Assembly: GCF_027943255.1 (NCBI RefSeq)
Contig: NC_072895.1
Location: 78,618,001-78,682,000, forward strand
Reading direction: 5' to 3'
Source of the DNA: Anastrepha obliqua
Lineage: Eukaryota > Arthropoda > Insecta > Diptera > Tephritidae
DNA: 64,000 bases
Shown here: positions 48,726-58,510 of the stretch, one piece after another
How the letters are laid out: every line of letters begins with the position of its first letter
Position numbering within the stretch: the stretch's first letter is position 1
Made by a program: the position numbers and the translations under genes
Notes under the pieces: generated by a model
The model's database searches: none
What the model was told of the DNA's origin: nothing
Seen by the model: only the letters and a program-made list of their open reading frames with translations

Positions 48726-48840
48726 GTCCCTCCCTTTGGGGAATAACATCAAGACGCACACCACAAATAGGAGGAGGAGCTCGGCCAAACACCCAAAAAG
48801 GGTGTAGGCCCCAATTATATATAATACTATATATATATTT
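48722..48840 (+). repeat. tRNA-derived SINE, copy 7, 3' part only
   Basis: Blocks AACATCAAGACGCACACCAC and AAATAGGAGGAGGAGCTCGG, then the tail CCCCAATTATATATAATAC and TA repeats. It lacks the tRNA-like head, as expected for a 5'-truncated reverse transcript. Confidence 0.75.
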
Positions 48841-49284
48841 ATATAATTCCATTCCAGTAAGGATTGATATTTTTTTAGCAATTATGGCATTTTGGTCAAA
48901 AAGTCGGCCTCTAAAAAAACGAGGTGGACATTTTTTATGTGATTTGGATGATGAAATAATTGATTTTGATGACGATGATAGTGTCCTGAACCTGCCAATA
49001 TACCTACAGTGTACACTCTTCTGAAGCTTGATTGTACATGCAACAAAAGGACGGGAACTACACGGTGCGGCAAATTTCATCTAATCACTTTTTTAGATTT
49101 ACATAGATTTGGTCCCCACCAACTACTGAGGACTTATTGCATGAATTGGAAGAGTAAAGTCGGCGTTGCTAAAATATAGCTACGGGTATATTTCAAGATC
49201 TTAAAAATAAATAAAGCGCAACCCATCAAACATTTCGGGGCTCGTGACTCATATCCCAGTGTGTTTACCGAAGGTTAATATTAA
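48841..49284. other. intergenic, no recognised feature
   Basis: A GATGAT-rich patch at about 48945-48980; otherwise nothing recognised. The overlapping open frames on the minus strand have no known motif. Confidence 0.5.
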
Positions 49285-49555
49285 TGAAAGCTGGTGCTGT
49301 GTCTCTGCATGAGAGATGGGTCTCGGTTGGTTCGGGTTCAAAACCCACTGTGAGTATGAACAGTGAAACAATAGAAAAAGTTGTCGCCTTCATCAGGCAA
49401 TGCATTTCTGTCATGAAAAAGTTTCTCATAACAATCACCTATCTTTCGGAGGCGACATAAAACTGTAGCTTTCTCTATTAGATGAAAACAAAAGACCTAC
49501 ACCACGCATTACCCAAAAACCAATAAAGAATGTACTAGCCAATTATATTTATTTC
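49285..49555 (+). repeat. tRNA-derived SINE, copy 8, degenerate
   Basis: A worn copy: a B-box-like GGTTCAAAACCCA near 49337, then AGTGAAACAATAGAAAAAGT, body words GGCAATGCATTTCTGTCATG and AAAAGTTTCTCATAACA, a 3' block ACCTACACCACGCATTACCC, and tail GCCAATTATATTTA. The spacing matches the other copies. Confidence 0.6.
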
Positions 49556-50476
49556 AGTATAGAAATTATGTGAAACTAAGTCGCACGAAAGTGGAAACCT
49601 TTATAAACAAGCTTTTCAAAGATGATATTTAAACAAAAAAATTTTAGCGTAACTGTATACATTTGTATAATCGGATTTTGATAAATTTTTGAGCATAACT
49701 CTATTTTAATTAGAAATCGTTACAAGTACTTTGAAAGAAGCTGCTTGATAGTCACTGCCACAAACTTTTAATACTTCCTCCCATTTCAAAGATTGATCCC
49801 ATAAAGGACTAGCGATAAAAAACAAAACATAAAGGCTAAGTTTTTAGGAAACTATTAAAATTGATGTACAAAAGTTTACCTTAAATGAATAAGAAATCAT
49901 GTTTCGTTTTTATGAAAATGCAAAATGAGGGTTCATAAAACTTGCATAACTGAATGCTGAATTTTGAAAAAGACGAACACATACCAAATTTACTCTATAC
50001 TATTTATTACAATTTCATATTGAGATGAGCTCTTTTCAAAATTTAACATCCATTTATAGGTATTACCCTTAAGGTGTAATTAGATTCAAAGATATTTTTT
50101 ATATTTAAAGTAAATTATCAAAGTATCAAAATTTTGGAGTAAGCATTATAAATATACATTTTCTTCACATGCTTTTAGTCCATAAACGAACTAAACCACG
50201 CCACATTTTTCCCTTCGAAGAACTCTCTATTTTGTTTAGAAACACTATAAAGAGCAAAAAGAATTAGTCGTCGTATAAGAAGTTCTTCCTAATAATACTT
50301 ATCAAGGCAGTAAAAATATATTTTCATTTCATTTTAAGATTCCATAGAGATTGCGCTCTTATTAAAGAATTTGCAGTATCTTTTTCGTCAAAGTCTCTTG
50401 TGGCCTTTATAGAGGGAGAATCATTTTTGAGGTTTTTTTCAGGCCATTGATACTAAAGACGCTGGAAAGCTTAGTC
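49556..50476. other. intergenic, no recognised feature
   Basis: AT-rich sequence without a gene. A TATAGAGGGAGAATC word at 50409 might be the worn left end of the following element. Confidence 0.45.
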
Positions 50477-50979
50477 ATGGAGCGATACTCAGTAGAACAG
50501 CGCGTAAAAGTGATCTAAACATTTTATGGAAATGGTCGTTCTTCAAGAAAGGCATTTCGCGAATCACATGATTTTTTCGGTCAACCGGTCGGTGTGTAGG
50601 TTTTTGGGTTGACAGAAACATTGGACCAAACGAAATTCGAAAATCTTCAGCGCATGAAACAATGTTCCTTTTGGAAACGAAATTTCCAGGACGCACTTTC
50701 TCACGAAAAAACGAAGTCAAATGGCCACCAATACCTTTCGGTTTGACATCATTGGGTTTCTTTATTTGGGGCTACGTGAAAATAATGAAAAAGACTATTT
50801 CAAAGATGAAGAATGAGATCATACGCATTATAAACGATAAATCGTATATCCCAATCTATGACAAAAAGTCATGGACAACTTTGATACAACTCAAAACCAT
50901 TATAAAATAAAACAATTTTGTATTTCTTAATTTTTTCTGTTTAATTAAAGAAAATATGCGGTATTATTGGATAACCCTG
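50477..50979 (+). mobile_element. IS630/mariner-like element, internally deleted
   Basis: The transposase start MERYSVEQRVKVI lies at 50477, then a stop, then TFYGNGRSSRKAFRESHDFF of the helix-turn-helix. The middle is scrambled or deleted. A C-terminal part follows, in which PPIPFGLTSLGFFIWGYVKI corresponds to the third-acidic-residue block (normally PPRSCDLTPLDYFLWGYVK), with the catalytic Asp lost. The right end, read inward, is CAGGGTTATCCAATAATACC and borders TA at 50980-50981. The left terminal repeat is not certain. The style matches the elements at 7.2, 37.7 and 43.1 kb, but the tips differ, so it is another subfamily. Confidence 0.7.
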
Positions 50980-50981
50980 TA

Positions 50982-51723
50982 TAATTCTCTCCATCTTGTA
51001 TACAACCTGTTCCATACAAATTCTCAACGTCAACCACGCGAAAATCGAGGAAGCAGAAACTATGTCCATTTCAGTATCCTTTTTAAAAGAAGTAGGGCTT
51101 AAACAGGCTGAATTAATATAATACTCGTAAGATAGGCTATTTTCCATTTCAAACAAAGTCTTTCAAAATATACCCAGAAAGCCAGGTATGTTCTCCATAT
51201 ATCATATTACCGTACGACATTACCTAATGGCGACGCACGATACGCAAATTCCCATACGAGCTTTCCCTCAAACGACGGCATGACCATCTTGTCACATACT
51301 TCTTTGAATGCCTAACAATCCTAGATTCCATCCTCAACAAAACGCAGTGAGTGTTTTTTTTCAAACCCAGTCGGGCCAGTTCTGCAAAACTTTCTCGGAA
51401 TAAACATCGAATAAGTTAACTTCGTACCATTCCAATTAATTCGATCCCACTCGGTTCTAAAATAATCGCTTTAGAATGGGAAGGAACAGTGCCGTTTTTC
51501 TTATCAAAATGTATCAGAATGCAGAAGAGGGCAAAATTTTTGCTTGTCGACACTGTAATTTTTCGACTATGAAAAGAATAGAAAAAATGTCGATTGATGA
51601 AAGGAGGTCACAATGAAAATCTGTTCGTTACCAAAAGAAGAATACATGTATATGTATATAAATACAATATGTAAATTAATATATAATACTAAGGACAAAA
51701 CATGATTTTCTCATTTATGTCAT
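50982..51723. other. intergenic, possible I-like LINE C-terminus
   Basis: Around 51260-51340 one plus frame reads HDHLVTYFFECLTILDSILN, which resembles the His/Cys end of I-type LINEs (TPHHILxECP...). The match is short and without neighbouring support, so it is only a hint. The rest shows nothing recognisable. Confidence 0.25.
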
Positions 51724-51727
51724 TCAA

Positions 51728-52437
51728 GGGAGTAGTCTGGTAACTTTCACGTTTTTTGAGGCCATGTTTGGGACATTTTTTGGAAGGGAAAATAAAATTC
51801 AATCGGTTTGATTTTCTGTTATGTTATTAAAGGTATCAAAAGGTGTACAAAAATTTTGTTTTTTTTTAATGTTTTGATACTATTTTTGTACACTGCAGCA
51901 AGCGGCAAAAAAAAGAGGTACAGTGGCTGGCCGGCGTGATTTCGTCACTTGTGGTCATCTGAAACAGAAAAAACAAATTGCTTATTAATCAGTGTGCTTG
52001 TCGTTCTCGCGGGTAGTAAGATCAAATGATTTTGACGAAAAATAACAAAATGGTGGACTTCGTAAGAAAATTGCCTTTTTTTAAAGTGGAAATCGGACTA
52101 AAAAATGGAAAGTTAGGGACGAAATAAATTAAATCTACTACCCGCCAGAACTATTGATGTGTAGAAAAACATATCTAAATTTCAGCTCAATCCGTTAGAT
52201 AGAAAATTTGTTTTCACGGCGGCCATCCGGAAAAACGTTGTTTTGAGAAAAACGCGTTTAAAGTCTTAGCAATTGAGCCGCGCAAGTACGAGTCGGTCTC
52301 ATGTATGTGCTATAATTTCGTCAATATTTCGAATTTCGGTCTAAAATTTGTACAGTATATTACCAATATATCGCACTTTCAAAATATGTAAAAAACCGAA
52401 ATTCGAAATTTTCGAAATAAGTTACCAGACTACTACC
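51728..52437. mobile_element. TCAA-flanked MITE, 710 bp, related to the 18.6 kb MITE
   Basis: TCAA occurs at 51724-51727 and 52438-52441, and the ends are inverted: GGGAGTAGTCTGGTAACTTT and GGTAGTAGTCTGGTAACTTA read inward. An internal stem lies near the right side: TTCGAATTTCGGT (about 52329-52341) against ACCGAAATTCGAA (about 52394-52406). Length and parts of the body (GAGAAAAACGCGTTTAAAGT) match the TTAA-flanked MITE at 18584-19297, suggesting a common family with variable four-base target sites. There is no coding capacity. Confidence 0.72.
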
Positions 52438-52441
52438 TCAA

Positions 52442-53140
52442 ATATTTGTCCTTCACTGGAGCTTAATACGCAATCGTAAATATATGAAAGTCTGCCTAAC
52501 ACACGAAAACTAGCAATTAGCCGAAAAGCGTTACAGATGTAAAGTAAGTCCGAACTGAGAGCAAATATTTCTTTTGGCAAGTTTGTTTGGGTCGATTTCT
52601 CGCCTGTCGATTTGGTTTATTTTAAATACAGAGCATCGCCATTAAGTTGACGCTTCCACTCGAACAGCTTATCGATGGTAGAAATGAAATGCAATGGTTT
52701 TTACAGACAGCCACTCCAATCAAGCGCTGAATCACACCAGCAATAGCACTCAACGAATTTAAGGGATTAAAAAATTTAATTTCCAAAGTCTCTTTTATTG
52801 GCAATCCACAGTTACCGTGGGTTTTGTTAGTGCGCGACGCCATATTTAGTTTTATTGTGGGGAGTCGTATTCAAAAATGTTTTTGGTAGGTGCCAAATTT
52901 AGTACTATTTTTGTATGGGATTTCCAAAACCTTTTGGGGGGATGTAGGGATGTTTACTCGGCTCAACATTTTCATATTAAATTGAGATATAATTATTTTG
53001 CTGGATGCTCTTAAAAATTTCACAAATGAAGATTTTCTTTGCTTTTTGCGTGGTATGTTCATAAAGTCTTCCTATCGTTTAAAAACAATATACCAATTAA
53101 TATTTTCGATTCTTAGCTTATTATTAAAGTATATGAAAAG
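52442..53140. other. intergenic, no recognised feature
   Basis: No coding motif or clear repeat seen. Confidence 0.5.
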
Positions 53141-53404
53141 CGGCCGCCGTAGCCGATTGGGTTGGTGCGAGACTACCATTCGGGAAAACGGAGAACGTAG
53201 GTTCGAATATCCGTGAAACACCAAAATTAAGAAAAATTGTTTTCTAATAGCAGTCGCTCCTTGGCAGGCAATGGCAAATTTCCGAGTGTATTTCTACCAT
53301 GAAAAAGTTCTTCATAAAAAAATATCTGCCACAAATAGGAGGAGGAGCTCGGCCAAACATCCAAAAAGGATGCAAGCGCCAATTATATAATATATATATA
53401 TATA
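53141..53404 (+). repeat. tRNA-derived SINE, copy 9, near full length
   Basis: Head CGGCCGCCGTAGCCGATTGG, B box GGTTCGAATA at 53200-53209, body ATAGCAGTCGCTCCTTGGCA and CCGAGTGTATTTCTACCATG, 3' block CACAAATAGGAGGAGGAGCT, and tail GCCAATTATATAATATATAT. A deletion of about 50 bp removes the block before CACAAATAGG. The TA-repeat tail runs into the mariner at about 53405. Confidence 0.82.
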
Positions 53405-53985
53405 TGTGAGGGCGGTTCAATAAGTACCCGTGCTTGCTGGTAGAGGGAGTTCCTGAGGGAAGTTGGTATTAGCATCGTATGCTGCCATCTATTAAATGAC
53501 GGCAGAACAAGTTTCACACTGATTGATGGGTTAGTTTGGATTTGGCAGCTATTCGTTTGGATTTGGCAGTAATTCGCTTTTTGTTTTCGGATGGGAACAA
53601 TGTGAGGAGATAAAAGCAAAGTTGGATGCTGCCTGTGGGGACGTTACGACATATGTGACCACAGTTAGATATTGATTTAACAAATTAGCGAAAAAATTGA
53701 AGCGACACCGCCGCATTTGGCGAAAAAGAAGGTGCTGTTTCACCACGATAACGCACCTGCACTTTCATCCGGAGTTGTCGCCGTCAAACTGCATGAATTG
53801 CGTTAAGAATTGTTCCTGCCGTATTCACCCGATCTCGCCCCCTGCGACCTTTTCTTGTTCGCTAACATGAAGAAATGGCTCACGGTGAAAAAATTTAGTT
53901 CAAACGAGGTAGTCATCGCCGAAGCAGAGGCGTATTTTAAAGAGTTCGACAAATTCTATTTTTGGAGGGGTTACAAAAATAGAAT
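53405..53985 (+). mobile_element. mariner element, internally deleted, inserted in a SINE tail
   Basis: The left tip TGTGAGGGCGGTTCAATAAG follows a TATATA tract, the tail of the SINE. The 5' half of the transposase is lost. From about 53705 the frame reads RRIWRKRRCCFTTITHLHFH in one frame and KKKVLFHHDNAPALSSGVVA in the correct one, with the second catalytic Asp in [24 protein letters not shown] follows with the third, then KWLTVKKFSSNEVVIAEAEA and YFKEFDKFYF, with a stop at TGCGTTAAG (frameshift) between them. The right terminal repeat is not recognised. The motif set is that of a typical DD34D mariner, distinct from the copies at 40.0 and 57.3 kb. Confidence 0.78.
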
Positions 53986-54237
53986 TTTTTTAAATTTTAT
54001 TCAATTAGAAAAATTCCACAAACTTTTATTTGAATTTCCAGGGTTTTTAAGTAGACTCTTAAAAAAGATTATTGGAATGAAATTTTATTGTGCATTTAAT
54101 TTGAGGACAATAAAGTGTAAGCTTAAAGGTGCTGGAAAATCCCATGTTTTGAAATATATTTAACTATATATGTATATCAAAAAAATAAAGTAAGAACTTA
54201 ATAATGGGAAATACTCCTCTAATGGGCGTCATGAAGC

Positions 54238-55790
54238 CATTTTTTTTTTTGTCGGGACAATTAGCAAGTGCAGCATTAAGTCCATTGTACTACACTTGGA
54301 TTCCCTTTTAATTTTCTTTAAATCTACCCGATCTCCGAAGAAATCTGAGTAGATCTTGTGGTGCCAAGGAGCCAAGATGACCTCAAACCTGGTTCGAGCG
54401 AAGGCGGGGCAGACGCACAGGAAGTGGTCCGCCGTCTCATCCTCCTCTTCACAAGCTGGGTAGATTACACTGGCTGAGATGCCCAACCTTTCCATGTGCT
54501 TCGCCCACAGAAAGTGGCCCGTCATCAGTACAACCAGCCGTCTGCCCATCTTAGCTAAGGAGTCATAGGTCTCGTTACTCACGATACCCACGTATGGCGA
54601 GAACCATGTTAGCATCAGGCTATTATACATAGTTCAGCCTGAATTTACATGACCCGACTAACCCTGATATGGTTGGGGGGCTGTCTAAGGCCATGAGCGC
54701 ACCTTGGCTGTCACTGCAGACACATATAGATCTGCCTCTGCATCGGTTTTCCACAACAAAGTTCATCGCTGCTGGACTCCACATAGACCCCAGAGCCGGA
54801 GCCAGAGTCCTGAAGCCATCCGTGAAAATGCGAAAATAGTGTTTGCCGGGCTCATTTTCAGAGTTTGAGCCTCTGGCAGCACTACACTGTATCTCTTTTC
54901 AAGTACGACTCTTGATGGCATGGAGTCAAGGGGCATGGGGAGAATTGTTGGTTCGAAGTCCATGCCTACTCTGCTTTCCAATGCCGGACAAGGGCCGTAC
55001 CAGTTCCTACTGTGTTTCAGCTTGCAGATTTGAAGGCCATCTCCTCTCCTTGGATGAAAGCATCAATTGGTGGTAAACCAATCAGAGCATCTAATGCCGG
55101 GCCTGAAGTAGTCGGAAAAGCTCCGGTGCAACAGATGGCCACAGTGCCTTGTAGTCTCGATAAGGTCCTCCTGACTCCCATGAGAGAGAGTCTACTCATC
55201 TAGGCCACTGATGCATAGGTGATAATAAGTCTGCCAGAAAGCTGTCAGTGCTTTTGATGTCTTTGTTTCAACGTGTGATTTCCATAGGAGCTTACTATCG
55301 AGGATTACTCCAAGATATTTAATTTCCTTAGATAGCTGGATTGTGACTCCTTTTAGCTTAGGCAGAACGAGTCCATCAAGCTTCCTCCTTCTGGTGAGGA
55401 GGACAATATCAGTCTTGGTGGGATTTGCCGATAGCCCATTCGCACAGCACCAAGTGCCAATCAGATCCAGAGTTTTCTACACTTTCCTGCAGATGTTCAT
55501 AAGCGAAGAGCCTGTTACCAAACAGGCAACATTGTCCGCATATGCTTGTGCGTAGACTCCCGAATTGTTTAAGGTGGTGAGTAGAGGATCGATTACCATG
55601 CACCAGAGTAATGGAGACCGCACACCGCCTTGGGGGCAACTTCTATTAACTCCGGATGACACCAGCAGATCTTCCTCTTCTCGTACCGAGATTTTTTGGC
55701 CCATCATCGAACGATGATGACACCATTTGCTCTTCACACCTAGTGATCCATTATATTTTGTAAATGGTGTAGACGAATTTAGACACGTCA
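54238..55790 (-). pseudogene. LINE copy, RT C-terminal half to 3' end (I/LOA-like family)
   Basis: The longest copy of the family at 8.0, 14.8 and 36.0 kb. On the minus strand from 55790: GQKISVREEEDLLVSSGVNR, then CPQGGVRSPLLWCMVIDPLL (RT motif) and AQAYADNVACLVTGSSLMNI, where the polymerase motif YADD is YADN. NPTKTDIVLLTRRRKLDGLV and KEIKYLGVILDSKLLWKSHV follow, then a deleted linker and RNase H remains (RYSVVLPEAQ, then broken frames with LMLTWFSPYVGIVSNETYDS). The zinc motif YPACEEEDETADHFLCVCPA has its first Cys changed to Tyr. The 3' end TTGTCCCGAC with an A tract is at 54240. Loss of the catalytic Asp and many frame breaks make it dead. Confidence 0.85.
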
Positions 55791-56905
55791 ATGTTACTGG
55801 GAGGTTGTGTCAAAAATTAGTATGTTAAAGGTTAGTTATGAAGACATCCCTTTGAAACAAACTCTTCGAGGAATCAGACTAAATCCAGCAGTAGACTTTG
55901 AATAATATTTCTTCAAAGTTAGGAAGAAATGCTTTACATTTTATTTAGTTACCTGTATAGGTATGTAGTTGTATCTACGCTTCCATGTGGTTCTCCAACT
56001 GGTGCATTGTACTATGTGATCCTCAAACTTTTGCAGGTTCTGTATGATACACTTTTGCATGTATTGTTATGTATTTGTTACGTACTAATACATTCACACA
56101 ATTATCTTACCTCCGACTATGTAAAATGCCTTACAAATCCCCACAGTGCACTTCACTCTCAACTATTTGAAGTTTTGAGGCGAATGCTTGTTTTGTTTCT
56201 AATTTTGGATGGAGAAAGGCGACAATTTTTATTCTTTATTTTTTGTAGACATCAGTTCTGCTTTCAGCTTTTTCATTTGAAACAGGAAAACTTACTATTT
56301 ATGTGCACACATTTAAATTGCATATGGATGTATGTATGTACACATGTGTATGTGTGTATGGTTGTGAAAACGAATATTCGAACAGTAAATGTTGCATCGT
56401 AAAGACGCGCTAAGTTATTTTTGAAAATTAAGTTGTGTGTGCATGTGTATATATGTACTGTAAGTGCTTAAGCGTATTAAGGTGATCCAAAATGTTTGCA
56501 AAACTCGTTTTTTCCAGATACTTCCAAACAGTTTCAAGTTGGTTTTAAATTAAATACAACTATTTCGACAGCTGGGATTATCAAAAATAAGAATTTATAG
56601 AAGTTTTGCTGTAAATGTTGAGGAATCGAAATTTATATGCAACTTTAAAGTTGTATCTTTCAATTGAGAAATAAGCTTCATTTTCTTCTGCCGACATACA
56701 TGTTAGGCAATTTTTTTCAATTGAAAGAACCAAATATCGTATTGTGATGAAATTCTTGTTTTTGGAAGTTTTCTCAGCAACAGAAATCCATAAAAAATGG
56801 GAAAAACGTTATGGAATTTGCTTTTTCACTTCCAACTTGCAACGATGGGTTTCAGAGTTTAAACTTGCCCGTACAATAAAATGAATCACGTAGCAGTGAT
56901 GATAT
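55791..56905. other. intergenic, no recognised feature
   Basis: A 157-codon plus frame at 55929-56402 is rich in Leu, Cys, Tyr and His with no domain or motif. I treat it as chance. A GTATGTATGTACACATGTGT run lies near 56330. Confidence 0.45.
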
Positions 56906-56909
56906 TTAA

Positions 56910-57157
56910 CCCCTTCCGTGCCATTTAGCTCGAGGAAACTCGGGCCCAAGTGTTACGCGTCAACGCGTGGTAAACAGCAATTATGAGACTCATGACTAAC
57001 TCTGGTGGCATACAGATAGAAACTAACAATCAATCTCGATCCAGGCTCGTGATGTTTATGTTTGGGCCGACGATCTATTCACGAGCCTGGCTCGTCATAT
57101 TCATGTTTGAGCCAACATTTTCATCACGAGTCAGACTCGTTAAAGCACGGCAAGGGG
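56910..57157. mobile_element. TTAA-flanked MITE, 248 bp, with internal repeats
   Basis: TTAA at 56906-56909 and 57158-57161 borders inverted ends CCCCTTCCGTGCCATTTAG and CCCCTTGCCGTGCTTTAAC (read inward). The inside holds repeated words of the type ACGAGCCTGGCTCGT and CTCGTGATG, spaced about 50-60 bp apart, each itself partly palindromic. No coding capacity. TTAA flanks and a CCCC start are compatible with a piggyBac-type MITE. The 79-codon frame crossing it is not a gene. Confidence 0.7.
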
Positions 57158-57274
57158 TTAAGTACACTAGTCGTTTTTTAAGTACAGTTAATTTGAAGAA
57201 ACACAAATATCCAGTTTGTTGATTTTCAGTACCCACATCAACAAGTTTTCTCAGTAAGATTTGGTTTGTTTTAT

Positions 57275-58510
57275 TGGGTAGTCGAAAAAGTCTTTTCGTA
57301 TTTTGTCAATAGATGTCGTTGGAGTCATCTATCTCCAGTGCTACCAATCACATTGTGTCATATCATATGGTGTTAGAAAGGTGACATTTTAAGTTTCATT
57401 TAACCAAAAAAAAATTTAATTCGGAGAAGTTGAAAAAAAGTTATAGATGTTCAAAAATGAGTGAAAATAATGAAGAAATTCGCTATATTTTGAAATTTTT
57501 GTATAAAAAAGGGAAGAATGCCACGCAAGTCACCAATGAAATTTGTGAAGTTTACGGAGACGATGCTGTATCAGTTCGTGTAGCACAACAATGGCTCGCT
57601 CGCTTCCGTTCAGGAAATTTCGATGTGAAAGATGCACCTCGCTCCGGTCGACCTATCGTTGAAAAAGTCGATGAAATTATGGAAAAGATTGACCAGGACA
57701 GTCACATAAGCTGCCATGACAACGCCAAGGCACTAAACATTCCTCATCAAACGGTTTTGAACCATTTAAAAAAGGCTGGTTACAAAAAGAAGGTCGATGT
57801 TTGGGTAACACATGAATTGTCTGTGAAAAATTTGATGGACCGAATTAACATCTGCGATTCTTTGCTGAAACGAAATGAAATCGAACCATTTCTGAAGCGA
57901 ATGGTAACAGGAGACGAAAAGTGGATCAAATACGACAATAATGTGCGAAAAAGATCATGGTGCAAGGGTGGTGAAGCTCAACAAATGGTCGCAAGGCCAG
58001 TATTGACGTCTCGAAAGGTTATGCTGTGTGTTTGGTGGGATTGGAAAGGAATAATCCACTATGAGCTGCTCCAGCCTACTCGAACGATTGATTCTACACT
58101 TTACTGTCAACAACTGATGAGATTGAAGCAAGCAATCGAAAAAAACAGCCAGAACTGATCAGCAGAAAGGGCGTCGTCTTCCATCAGGACAACGCTAGGC
58201 CACACACATCTTTGATGACTCGGCAAAAACTGGGAGAGCTTGGCTGGGAAGTTTTGATGCATCCACCATATAGCCCTGACCTTGCACCATCGGACTACCA
58301 TTTGTTTCGGTCAATGCAGAACTCCCTTAATGAAGTAAAGTTGGCTTGAAGAGGAGCCTGTGAAAATTACTTGTCGCTGTTTTTCGTCGAGAAACCACAA
58401 AAGTTTTACACTGATGGAATAATGTCTCTAGAAGAAAAATGGTAAAAGGTGGTCGACCGAAGTGGTACATATTTGGTTTAATAAAGTTCATTACGAGTAT
58501 AAATATAAAA
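57275..58510 (+). mobile_element. mariner element, nearly full length, 3' end worn
   Basis: The left tip TTGGGTAGTCGAAAAAGTCT follows TA at 57273-57274. About 180 bp of leader precede the transposase start at 57457. After the C-terminal region the sequence fades at about 58510 without a clear matching right tip; a partial TACGAGTATAAATATAAAAA lies at 58493-58512. Confidence 0.82.
57457..58485 (+). pseudogene. mariner transposase with late frameshifts
   Basis: The reading frame from MSENNEEIRYILKFLYKKGK (57457) is open for 233 codons, to 58158. It covers both helix-turn-helix units (VYGDDAVSVRVAQQWLARFR; NIPHQTVLNHLKKAGYKKKV), the linker WVTHEL, and the first catalytic motif MVTGDEKWIKYDNN. 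A single-base loss in the AAAAAAA run at about 58139 shifts the frame. The next frame gives [20 protein letters not shown] with the second Asp and [20 protein letters not shown] with the third, 34 residues on as in DD34D mariners. Another lesion follows NEVKLA near 58347, then CENYLSLFFVEKPQKFY. All three catalytic Asp are still present. An upstream in-frame ATG at 57430 would add nine residues; I prefer 57457 because it fits the family start. Confidence 0.87.

Noticed and set aside
55929..56402. 157-codon plus-strand open frame
   Set aside because: No domain or conserved motif; includes simple-repeat codons; no splice or start support.
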